Shown here: positions 50,187 through 60,000 of the stretch, piece by piece
Layout of the letters: the number at the start of each line of letters is the position of its first letter
How positions within the stretch are numbered: position 1 is the stretch's first letter
Source of the DNA: Owenia fusiformis
Lineage: Eukaryota > Annelida > Polychaeta > Sabellida > Oweniidae
Reading direction: 5' to 3'
NCBI GenBank assembly: GCA_903813345.2
Contig: CAIIXF020000006.1
Coordinates: 15,816,348 to 15,876,347, forward strand
Length of the DNA: 60,000 nucleotides
Translations under genes and position numbers: made by a program
Notes under the pieces: model-generated
The model's input: the letters and a program-made list of their open reading frames with translations, nothing else
Databases searched by the model: none
What the model was told of the DNA's origin: nothing

Positions 50187-51257
50187 TTTGATTGATCAGT
50201 TAGTTTTATTTCGTTATCTATGACCGTTAGCAGTTATCTAACATTTATTTTATAATGGCTATCGCAAGAACTCTACGTTGGGCTTACTGTGGAGAAAACC
50301 GCGTTTTTGTAGCTGCAAGTTGAGAAAAGCTATTTCAGTTGTCCTTTAATGATGGCACTTAACCTCATGGTATATTTTACTGGACTTATACTGGAGAGTG
50401 GTCATATTAATATAAGGATAGGATCATAGTATCTCAAGAGATTTTACCTTTATCTCACTCAAAATTTGTATAATTTCTAACCTATCAAAGATAAGGTCAT
50501 ATCTGTTATCATAGAAGCCACAGTTTAACAAAAAGAAGTATCACTTAATTTTTTTTCAATTGCCTTGGTTTTTCGTTTTTGTACACCTATGTGACAATAT
50601 TGGCAATTTCATAAGAATAAATCATCTTTGCCCATATACTAAGTTGAATATTAGATAGCTTATTGTATATGTCGGTTTTTGGATTGCATGCTAAACTTGA
50701 AAAATCACACACCCTGTTGACCTCTTCAAAACCTGACATATCCCATGTTTAAAATCTCTTTCTTACCACGTTTGTTTATTTCAAATATAAGTGTTTATAT
50801 TTCTATTTTTGAAACAAAAGTAGTCATGTCGAAGTCAATTTTTTTCATTCCTTTCTAAGTTCTCTATTAGTTTAGATCACAATTTTTACATGACTGTTTT
50901 GATAATTTAGTCACAGGATAGCACATACATGTTCATATTATAAGATAAACTACAAGTAGCAAAGTTTAAAGTCCACATGTGATTGCTGTTCTCAGTTCTT
51001 CACCTACTACTATTATTGTTATTATGCAGGGGGAGTCTAAGGACTTGTGACGAGCAGGAATTTATTTTGGATACTGACTTGGAAATGCTTAATAGAGTTT
51101 TATATGGTAATGACAACATGCTGCTAAATTGCTGATGCATTGAAGGTTTATGAGGTTACCCCAACACAATTGTAACATAGACTTGACAAACTCATACTGT
51201 GTTCATTTTTTGTGCAATACCATAACACTGAATAAGTTACAGCTTGTTTTCCAACAG

Positions 51258-54200
51258 ACTCATACATAGGACCTTTAAGATGACTATATTTCGTTGTCGA
51301 TACCCAGATGTGAAGATTCGAGATGACGTCACCTATCATGACTATGTCATGGAGAATCTTGACGAGTATGGAGATGACATCTTGTTGGTATGCACACATC
51401 AGAACTTTCACACAAGAAATTAATTTATAATGTTAATGTTCTTAGGTCATCATTTTTGTGAATGTTGTCTGGAATCAGTGTATTTCGAGATGAATAGTTT
51501 TTTGGCATGCTAAATAGACTTCGTTCATATTCATTTGTATTTTAGGTACAATACTGTTCACCATGTGCCTTGTATGTTTAGAAACTGAATTCTCAATTTA
51601 TTATGTTACAATTAGAACTATACTTTAGGTTGATGGAATCACTGGAAGGTCCTATACAGCTCGTCAGTTAAAGGCTCTTGTGCGTCGCGTTGGAAGTGCA
51701 TTGACTCGTAGAGGCTTTAAACGTAGAGATGTGTTCTGTGTGTTTGCTCCGAATCTACCCGAGTTTGCCATTATTCAGTTGGCTGTGATTTCCATTGGAG
51801 GAATCCTTACAACAGCTAACCCACTGTACACACCAGGTATTTGAATACTTGCGATTTGCTTTCTTTTTAGGGGGCTGGTACAAAAGGATTAGATGCAAGT
51901 TTTAAAATATTTCAAATGTACTGAACATAATAATTGTTGACTAGTTGAATTTTTAATGATTAATCTTTAAAGGTCTAATATGCCCAAACATTTTTCCCTG
52001 TTGGGATGAAATACACATTTTTATGTCGCGTTTCATCCCATATTGTTAAAGTTTCCAACATTTTTGGATGGTGTTCAGCATTCGGCATCTGTATCAGTTG
52101 GCAGGTTGTGACATTTGGCATGTTAATGCCTTGTTGATGTACAGTTTAAAAACTGCTGAACATTGATAGATATGAAGTTTTCGTGAATGATTTTGCCCTT
52201 TTGTCACTTTAAACTGTCTGTTGTTCAGGGGAGCTATCAAGGCAGTTAGCTGATTCTACAGCAAAGTACATCATCACAATTCCTATGTTTGCTGATACTG
52301 TTAACAAGGCTGCTGAAAACTATGGAAAACTACAGGTAAAATGGATAATAGCCTCCATAGGATCTTACTGAATCTTCACCTAAAAACCATGTCTAATGAA
52401 ATATTGATTTGGAAAAATATCAAAAAAGTAAATATGGGAAGTCATCCAAATTAGAACTGATGGTACATATGTAAGTTAGTCCATGATTAGAATTGGATTT
52501 TCTGTAAATATCAAAACTTGAAAGTCTAATATGCCACATGAAAAATTCTAAAATATTTTCAAATTAGGTGAATTATTTCCTGACAAAGAGAGAAGATTGG
52601 ATTGAGATACAAGTGTATCAAAATATGATTTGACAGTGTGTCAAAGTTCTCATAAATTGTTCTACTAATATGTTTCTTCAGACCAGTTATGTATTTGGGG
52701 AGGCAACCTGAAGTTCACATAAATTGCTCAATGTTTCTTCAGGCCAATTATGTATTTGAGGAGGCAACCTCAAGTTCTCATAAGTTGTTCTATGTTTCTT
52801 CAGGCCAAGTATGTATTTGGATAGGCAATCTCAAGTTCTCATAAATTGTTCAATGTTTCTTCAGGCCAATTATGTATTTGAGAAGGCAACCTCAAGTTCT
52901 CATAAGTTGCTCAATGTTTCATCAGGCCAAGTATGTATTTGGGGAGGCAGCCTCAAGTTCTCATGACTTGTTCAATGTTTCTTCAGGCCAAGTATGTATT
53001 TGGGGAGGCAACCTCAAGTTCTCATAAATTGTTCAATGTTTCTTCAGGCCAAGTATGTATTTGAGGAGGCAGCCTCAAGTTCTCATGACTTGTTTAATGT
53101 TTCTTCAGGCCAAGTATGTATTTGAGGAGGCAACCTCAAGTTCTCATAAATTGTTTAACGTTTCTTCAGGCCAAGTATGTATTTGAGGAGGCAACCTCAA
53201 GTTCTCATAAATTGTTTAACGTTTCTTCAGGCCAAGTATGTATTTGAGGAGGCAACCTCAAGTTCTCATAAATTGTTGAACGTTTCTTCAGGCCAAGTAT
53301 TTATTTGGGGAGGCAACCTCGAGTTCTCATAAATTGTTTAACGTTTCTTCAGGCCAAGTATGTATTTGGGGAGGCAACCTCGAGTTCTCATAAATTGTTT
53401 AACGTTTCTTCAGGCCAAGTATGTATTTGAGGAGGCAACCTCAAGTTCTCATAAATTGTTTAACGTTTCTTCAGGCCAAGTATGTATTTGAGGAGGCAAC
53501 CTCAAGTTCTCATAAATTGTTTAACGTTTCTTCAGGCCAAGTTTGTATTTGGGGAGGCAACCTCAAGTTCTCATAAATTGTTCTATGTTTCTTCAGGCCA
53601 AGTATGTATTTGAGGAGGCAGCCTCCAGTTCTCATAAATTGTTCTATGTTTCTTCAGGCCAAGTATGTATTTGGGGAGGCAGATGGATTCAAACCATTTA
53701 CAGAACTGATGCAAGATGATGGTTCAGCCTTCCCCACAAACCTCAAATTTAACCCTAAAGAAGATATAGCACTTCTACCATATTCTAGTGGTACTACTGG
53801 GGTACCCAAAGGTGTAATGTTGACCCATTACAGTCTTGTGGCCAACTACACACAAATTGAGTAAGTATTGTTTTGTTTTAAAGTTAACCTTTGTGTTATT
53901 TTTAGCATGCATTGTATAATATTGAACATTGTATTTTTTGAGTAAGCATTTGATTAATTATATGATTTCAAGTGAGTATTAAATAATCATTGCATCATTT
54001 TGGATGAACGTTGTATTATATGGAGAATGCATTTTATTATTTTGAGTAAACATTGTATATTTTTGAGTAAATATTTTTTGAATAATGTTTTGAGTAAGCA
54101 GGCTATTATTATGAGTAAGAATTGTGTTATTATGAGTAAGCATAGCATTAGTTTGAGTAGAGATTGTGTAATCATTGTGTTATTTTGAGAAAGCATTCTT

Positions 54201-55777
54201 TTAAATTCTGAGTGAGCATTTTGTTATTTGGAGTTTGCATATTGTTATTTTTCTAAACATTGTATCACTTCCAGTAACTATTGCATTAATTTGAATAGGC
54301 AATGTGTTACTTGAGTAAGTTTTAGTAGTAATTTGAGTTACTGAGTATTGTATTATGTTGAGTATGTAGAGTTTCTGAGTCAGAAGTGTGTTATGTTAAG
54401 TAAGCATAGTAGTGATGTGTTGCACATGCAATCCATTCTTGATTTAGTATGTAATAGTGTTATATTCAATCTGCATTGTGTGAAAAGGAATGTATTTTAT
54501 GTAGAGTATATTTGATGTCATATTTGAGAACACTTGGTGTCATTTTGTGTAGACGTTATTTGACCTCTCAACTTTTTTGTTTGAGTATGTAATGTGTTTT
54601 ATTGAGTATTCAGTTTAGGTTGTGTTTGAAATAGATCGATTTTAATGCTTTGAGTAATGTCATGCATATGTTGAGTATATAGTCTGTAGACTATATTGTG
54701 ATATTTTGAGAATGATTTGTGGTATATTGAGTAAACGTTTTTGATAATTTAGGTATTTTAATCTTGTTTATCTTAAGCTTACATCATATAACATTTTGTA
54801 TCCATTCTGTTTCGTTTAGTATGCATTATTTCAAGCATTCACTTTGTAGCTAGCATAAGTATTGAGTAACCATTTTGTATATTGAGTATCTTTTTGTCCA
54901 GAGAAAATATTTGATATAAGTGTAAGTGAATGTATAAATAATGATATTTCAAATAGCTCTGTGCCATTCTCTGATGAGGATCATGTGCCTGGTACCAAGT
55001 CAACTGTGGTGATCCTTCCCTTGTTCCACATATACGGCATACTTGTATGCGCAGGCTGCATCCGCAAAGGCGTAAAGTTTGTTACTCTCCCCCGCTTCGA
55101 CCAGGAACTGTACCTGCGTACAATTGAGAAATACAGAGTAAGCTCGAACTAGGTGTTTTACAACATGTTCATAGGAAATGTTGCTTAGCCATTTGGGATT
55201 GAGATATAGCCAGCATATTCCAGTTAGATCCTATGCACTTTCACTTCCTTTTCTTCAAAACCTAGAATCATATGTAAAAGATCATTTGTGATTGTTGCTT
55301 TCTTGTATCAGTCTTCTCCACGTGCTTTATGTATGCCCGTATGAATGACAAGGTAACGTTGCTATTCTAATGCATTAGACCCTTTCTTTGCTATGCCTCA
55401 AAAACTTTGCGGCCATCCCTTTTATAGCTTTTTTTGATTGGATAATATTATAAAAGGCGTCCATAGAGATTGCATCTATTACCAACCCGTCTATGTAGTA
55501 ACCCAATCTTGACGTTTTCCTCTCAATTTTCTGGTCTTGATTCTATTCTTTAATTCTTCATATTTCTGTTCTTGTATTCAGTGGTTCGCCGATGTCAATG
55601 TGGATTAACAAAAGGGAGGATGCTAGTAAAGCCCAGGGGTGCACAGTACAAGTATTGCCAATGTTTCACCTTTACGGGATTATGGTCATTGCCGCACATA
55701 TTCATAGTGGCGCAAAATCAGTTATATTGCCCCGTTTTGAACCTAAACACTTTCTTGATGCTATCACAAAATATAAG
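51258..55777 (+). CDS. 4-coumarate-CoA-ligase-like acyl-CoA synthetase, 5' half only
   Basis: Exons: 51258-51387 (ATG 51280), 51629-51836, 52229-52335, 53658-53860, then either 54957-55137 or 55582-55777. Phases are 0, 1, 0, 2, 0. The product belongs to the ANL superfamily, which activates carboxylic acids as acyl-AMP and then forms acyl-CoA. The N-terminal RYPDV segment and LVDGITGRSYTARQL (residues 36-50) are typical of animal 4CL-like proteins. The ATP-binding motif SSGTTGVPKG lies at residues 184-193. The visible part is 269 or 274 residues, depending on the last exon, against roughly 540-600 for the family. The acceptor region, hinge and C-terminal lid must lie beyond the window. The substrate is unknown. 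No clear C-terminal peroxisomal signal can be checked because the end is missing. The acceptor CCAACAG at 51257 implies an upstream non-coding exon or an alternative start. Confidence 0.9.
52044..52136 (+). repeat. dispersed repeat family, ligase intron copy
   Basis: Diverged copy with TCCAACATTTTTGGATGGTG, GGCAGGTTGTGACATTT and GCATGTTAATGCCTTGTT. Confidence 0.65.
52640..53657 (+). repeat. 61-bp minisatellite made of splice-acceptor copies
   Basis: CAG acceptors end at 52681, 52742 and every 61 bp thereafter to 53596, then 53657, which is the genuine acceptor. Each unit contains TTTCTTCAG, then GCCAAGTATGTATTTG (the first bases of the real exon), and a GGAGGCAACCTCAAG tail. There are sixteen units plus the exon. 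They are near-identical, with a G/A alternation (TTTGGGG or TTTGAGG). Entry at any upstream copy leads to an in-frame stop in the next unit. Confidence 0.95.
53658..53860 (+). CDS. ligase exon with the AMP-binding P-loop
   Basis: The exon begins AKYVFGEADGF and carries LPYSSGTTGVPKGVMLTHYS, the ANL signature that binds ATP phosphates. It ends in phase 2 (ATTGA) before GTAAGTATTG. Its acceptor is the seventeenth and last of a 61-bp-spaced series of near-identical acceptors, and its donor sequence resembles the repeat unit of the following intron. Confidence 0.93.
53930..54895 (+). repeat. degenerate minisatellite of donor-like TTGAGTAAGCATTG units
   Basis: About 20 or more recognisable units of 20-25 bp or more, around TTGAGTAAGCATTGTATTAT. 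They resemble the upstream exon donor region ATTGA|GTAAGTATTG. GTAAG or GTAAA occurs repeatedly. Very diverged towards the right. Confidence 0.65.
54957..55137 (+). CDS. alternative ligase exon A (FHIYG version)
   Basis: Exon A is 181 nt, entered in phase 2 and left in phase 0 before GTAAGC. It encodes SVPFSDEDHVPGTKSTVV followed by ILPLFHIYGILVCAG and VTLPRFDQELYL. This is the part of ANL enzymes that includes the conserved FH motif (His245 region of firefly luciferase) and lines the acyl pocket. It is homologous to exon B and has the same phases, so the two occupy the same position in the protein. Confidence 0.9.
55582..55777 (+). CDS. alternative ligase exon B (FHLYG version)
   Basis: Exon B is 196 nt, after acceptor CTTGTATTCAG and before GTTTGT, entered in phase 2 and left in phase 0. 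It encodes VLPMFHLYGIMVIAA and VILPRFEPKHFLDA, aligned with exon A over the FH motif and the LPRF turn but different in the intervening pocket residues. Its first part (GSPMSMWINKRED) is five residues longer than in A. The donor GTTTGT is weaker than that of exon A. Confidence 0.87.
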
Positions 55778-58135
55778 GTTTGTATTGCTCACAATCATAA
55801 AATATCGTAGACTAATGTAGCGCGCTATGCTGGTATGCAGGGTACTGTGATTTAGGCTTAGCAGCCAGGCCCGTAAGACACTTTTCTCCAAGGGGGGGTG
55901 CGGTTTTTAGCTTACTAAAGAGAATATAAAATTGTCAATTTTTTGCCGCGTAAATCAAATCGCGTAAGTCAGATGGGGGGGGGGGGGCTCAGTTACTCTC
56001 TATATTGGTTTGGAATTAACAAATGCAACTTCCAAACGTTCCAATTGTTTTTTGGGGGTCGTGACGAGTGGTCCACTCCCCCTAGAAAATTTTACAGTTT
56101 TGAGATGCTATTTGGTGCTTTCTTGGCACTTTCAAAGTGTAAGTTTCCAAGTAGTACGCCACCACCACGGGAATAAGAGTTGAGTGAATAAAAACCGAGC
56201 ATTCAGGGGGGTCTGGGGTCCTTCCCCAGGAAATTTTGAAATTTGGTTGTATTTGGAGCGAATTTGCAACCATCTGGTACGCCTGTGCGTTATGAGTCAA
56301 TAAGAAAAATGTGAATTTTTTTTCAAATTCTTTTGGGGGTGTCAAAGAGGATGAGAGGGTGAAGTGAGGTGGGGGCCAGTAGGGGAGCAAGGAATATTTT
56401 CTTTTGTTTTGTGGGGGATCTGAGGTGTGGCTAACTCTCCTAGAAAATTTTACAATTTAAAGATGATATTTGGTGCTTCTGGACACTTTTAAAGTGTATT
56501 AGTCAATAAAAACATTGAAAAACAAGCACATCAAATTTCGGGGTTGTCAATGGGGGGGGGGTGCCAGAGGGGGAGGTGGGGCTGGGGTGCCAGAGGGGAG
56601 CAAGTGTTTGTCCACCATATCAACATTTACAATATCAAGGTGCTATTCGATGAAGTTTGGGCATTTTAAAAGTGTCTGTGCCTAAAAGTGCCTATTTCCC
56701 AACAGTAGGAGGACACATTGCCTTAACCCATCAGTTTTATGACGTGCACATCCGCGTGGGACTATATCTTTACAGCGGGGATTTCAAGTTTTTGTCAGTG
56801 CAGACATAGAAAGTTGCGGTTCTCATACGCGCGCGTTTTTTAATATTTTCATTTGAAACTTGCAGGAACGGTGCTTTGAATCTAGCTCTCTACTCTTTGA
56901 AAACGTCATGTATAATCAATACAGTTGAACTATTTATTTTTTGTCGTGAAAATATTATTTTTTTAGTTTATTTTTATTTTACAACTTTTTGGGAAAAAAT
57001 GTAACAAATTTTTATTTCTTGTCATATTTATCCGATATTTTGTCATCATAAAATTCGATTTTCTTTTTAATGATGGTGCAAATTTCATAACAATTGATGA
57101 ATTTTTATTATCAGTGTTATGTTTTCCAAAAACAGTGTACCACTGTGCATGTTTCTTTAATTGACCGCACATTTGCCTTTAATTGGACGAACGTACAGGT
57201 CCCGATGCAATAAGCTTTATTTGATTTAATACACTCAAAAATAAAGTTTGCTATCAAATCAGAATGTTTATAAAATATAAACCTTGCCTTTGTTTTCCCA
57301 ATTCTAAAAGCAGGCCAAATAAACTATGATAATTGTTTGACTCTCGAGACTACAGAACTTGAATTTGAACACACTAAAATCGAAATTACCTATAGTTACG
57401 CTTGTAATTATAAAGTTAATTACATGTTTAACGGCCTGCTGAGTGAATGTATCTAATCAAATTTGTGACATACCCATAAGATCGTAGATCACAATTTTAA
57501 GTTTAAATTGTAATTTGGATTCGTAAGAAGTATTTCTGTTTTAAACTTACCTTTGCTGTCTGAAAAAGATCAATATTCATAGACGGGGATGTTGAAACCT
57601 ATATTTCCTTTGAATGGCCTGCATTTGTACTACGAAATGATCCTGTGGAGAAAAGTTGATGAATTGCTAGGTCTAGCAAATCTACTAGTATAAGCTTACT
57701 TTCTAAAAGTATTTCAATGTTAAAAATATCTATTCAAATGTTTCATTTTTAAAATGATCTTGGCTTCCCTTAACTTAAATGTGTGACTAATGAAGAATGC
57801 TTTTTACCACATCAAACTTAAGACGTGAACTTGATAATTACTCGATACATGTTATAACGCGATTTCCTTTCATTTTCTACAAAAATGGTATGTTTTCAAA
57901 CGGTCACTTATGTTAATCTCTGACCGTGGTATGATTTAAAATGAAAGAACTGAACCAAGTATTGTCGACTTGTTTGAATTATAAGATTTATTTTGATTGA
58001 TTTAATCTCTTCTTGAATTTTGAAGCTTTTGTCCGAATTACATCTGCTATGGAATTAAAGTTCAAATATACCTCAGAATTGCTTATTGAATTAACCTAGC
58101 AATTAATTTGAAAATAATTCTTTACATAGGTTATA
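55778..58135 (+). other. ligase intron sequence, no further exon seen
   Basis: Contains a G-rich repetitive stretch at about 55860-56720, with three degenerate copies of AAAATTTTACA and a GATGCTATTTGGTGCTTTC segment, and a G-run at about 55975. I found none of the downstream ANL motifs on the + strand, so the rest of the gene lies outside the window. Confidence 0.55.
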
Positions 58136-58139
58136 TATC

Positions 58140-60000
58140 ATAGATCATGGATTTTAAAAAAAATAAAAATGTATTTTGAAAGATGAATTGATAACAAACG
58201 TTTTCGCACACGTGCCATTTCCACTTTCAGCCCATTTAAAGCACGAAATCCCGTATGACGTAATATAACGAAAATGCGCAGATAATTGATATTTTTTATT
58301 TTAATTCAACTCACATTGGCCGTTCAGTTATGAACGTGTTTAAAGATCTCATGTTAAAATAAATAAATATGTGGAAAGGCAATGGTTTAAAGCTTATGAA
58401 AATGTCAAAATCATAATTCAGTTTTTAAAATAAGATTTGATATTGACATGCATTCACGTACATGTGACATTATCTCTTTTTGTGCGATTCAAACATAAAA
58501 ATCTCATTACAGTTGTACATAAGAACCAATCTTAGCCATGTCTTTCTAATAGGAGGAACTAAATTTGAATCAAAAAATAATTATGTGTAAAGATGATTCC
58601 CCATAAATAATAATGGTCAAAAATTTATCAAAAATTAAATACTCACACGCTTTTAAGCACACATGACCTTTTCCAGTTTTGCTCATTTAATTTACCTTGA
58701 AAACCAAGGAGACCGAACGCAATTTCTAAATACAACCTTGATACGTGTACCAGGTCTATAATTGCATTTTCTCATGGAAGGAACCAAGCAAAAATTATAA
58801 AAATAATTCTGCGTAGAGGTGATGCTTCACAAATAATATTAATGTCAAAAAATTAATTAATTTCTTCAAAATTAAATACTGACACGCATTTACGCACACA
58901 TGACCTTTTCCAGTTTTGACATCTACCTTGAAAACCAATGAGACTGGACGCAATTGCCAAGTACCAGGTCTATAATTGCATTTTCTCATGGAGGGAATCA
59001 AGCAAAAATTATAAAAATAATTCCATGTTAAGGTGATGCTTCACAAATAATATTAATGTCAAAAAATTAATTCATTTCTTCAAAATTAAATACTGACACG
59101 CATTTACGCACACATGACCTTTTCCAGTTTTGACATTTACCTTGAAAACCAATGAGACTGGACGCAATTGCCAAATACTTCTTTGATACGCGTGCCAGGT
59201 CTTAAATTGCATTTTCTCATGGAAGGAATCAAGCAAAAATTATAAAAATAATTCTATGTTAAGGTGATGCTTCACAAATAATATTAATGTCTAAAAATTA
59301 ATTCATTTCTTCAAAATTATATACTGACACGCATTTACGCACACATGACCTTTTCCAGTTTTGCTTATTTCATTTACCTTGAAAACCAATGAGACTGGAC
59401 GCAATTGCCAAATACTTCTTTGATACGCGTGCCAGGTCTATAATTGCATTTCCCATGGAAGGAATCAAGCAAAAATTATAAAAATAATTCTATGTTAAGG
59501 TGATGCTTCACAAATAATATTAATGTCAAAACTTTAATTCATTTCTTCAAATCCAAATACTGACACGCTTTTACGCACACGTGACCTTTTCTTTTTTGCT
59601 CATTTTATTAATCCTAAAAATCAGTGGGCCTAAATACATTGTCCGATACTTCTTTAATACATGTCAGGTCTAAAATTGCAGTTTACCATGAGAGAAATCG
59701 AACAATTATCATAAAAATAATTATGTGTAAAGGTGATGTCCCTCAGATTATATAAACATCAAAATTGTAATTCATTTATTGAAAGTTAAATATCCACATG
59801 CTTTTAGGCATAACCCTTTCCCTTTCGTTTATTTTATCTATCTTTAAAATCAGTGAGCCTGAACTCATTGCTAAATACTTTTTGATACGATTCAGCTCCA
59901 GGTCTAAAATTGCATTTCATCATGGAACAAATCGAGCAATCATTATGAAAATAATTCTGTGTAAAGGTGATGTTCCAAAGACAATATATATGTCAATTTG
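58140..60000. repeat. satellite array, about 213-237-bp units, running off the window
   Basis: At least six clear units, and probably one or two more degenerate ones at the left. Landmarks are GGTGATGCTTCACAAATAAT, ACTGACACGCATTTACGCAC, GACCTTTTCCAG, CAATGAGACTGGACGCAATT and CAGGTCTATAATTGCATTTT. The GGTGATG mark recurs near 58592, 58821, 59034, 59265, 59502, 59734 and 59969. The middle units are the most alike. Confidence 0.88.

Larger units (their letters stand above)
47561..51257. other. 3' flank of the EF-hand-like gene and upstream region of the ligase
   Basis: No coding exon I can support. It contains MITE copy 2 and the CACGTG inverted repeat. A short ATG frame at 50254 (MAIARTLRWAYCGENRVF, then a stop) may be chance or part of a 5' exon. 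No clear polyadenylation signal was identified. Confidence 0.5.

Noticed and set aside
50254-50322. First coding exon of the ligase (MAIARTLRWAYC)
   Set aside because: The frame stops after 22 codons with no good donor. The family-typical start is at 51280.
52640-53657. A CRISPR array or coding repeat domain
   Set aside because: The units are contiguous with no unique spacers, and each frame meets a stop within two units. The array is intronic and derived from the acceptor.

Overview
This is a window from an animal nuclear genome. The genes are split by GT-AG introns, the DNA between exons is AT-rich, and decayed DNA transposons, foldback elements and minisatellites are common. The gene families (a RASSF7/8-type protein and a 4-coumarate-CoA-ligase-like acyl-CoA synthetase of the kind common in invertebrates) and the repeat style suggest a marine invertebrate. 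I cannot fix the phylum from sequence alone.

Three protein-coding genes were rebuilt by hand, all on the + strand. (1) A RASSF7/8 homologue at 8370-14955: an N-terminal Ras-association domain, a long Ser/Pro/Asn-rich insert with four 13-residue repeats, and a C-terminal coiled coil. (2) A 13-exon gene at 33783-47560 encoding a 797-residue protein that I do not recognise. It has two degenerate EF-hand-like segments near its N terminus, a 22-nt microexon and fully consistent exon phases. (3) The 5' half of an adenylate-forming acyl-CoA ligase at 51258-55777, running off the right edge. Its last two visible exons encode alternative versions of the same active-site segment and cannot be used together without a frameshift.

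Region by region: 1-8.4 kb holds repeats, including a 1.29-kb DNA transposon at 2933-4224 with 49-bp inverted ends, and an unknown amount of RASSF 5' sequence. 8.4-15 kb is RASSF. 15-33.7 kb has no convincing protein gene. It contains a mariner-like element with very long inverted repeats, several foldbacks, and six related RNA-hairpin sequences at 29.3-31.6 kb that look like a microRNA cluster. 33.8-47.6 kb is the EF-hand-like gene. 47.6-51.2 kb is intergenic or promoter sequence. 51.2-60 kb is the ligase gene and its introns, ending in a satellite array of about 232-bp units that runs off the window.

The most unusual findings are: the mutually exclusive active-site exons of the ligase; a minisatellite of sixteen 61-bp units just upstream, each carrying a copy of the genuine 3' splice site and exon start; donor-like repeats in the next intron; and the six-hairpin cluster, whose conserved 5' arm shows one compensatory base-pair change. 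No functional link between the three genes is evident.
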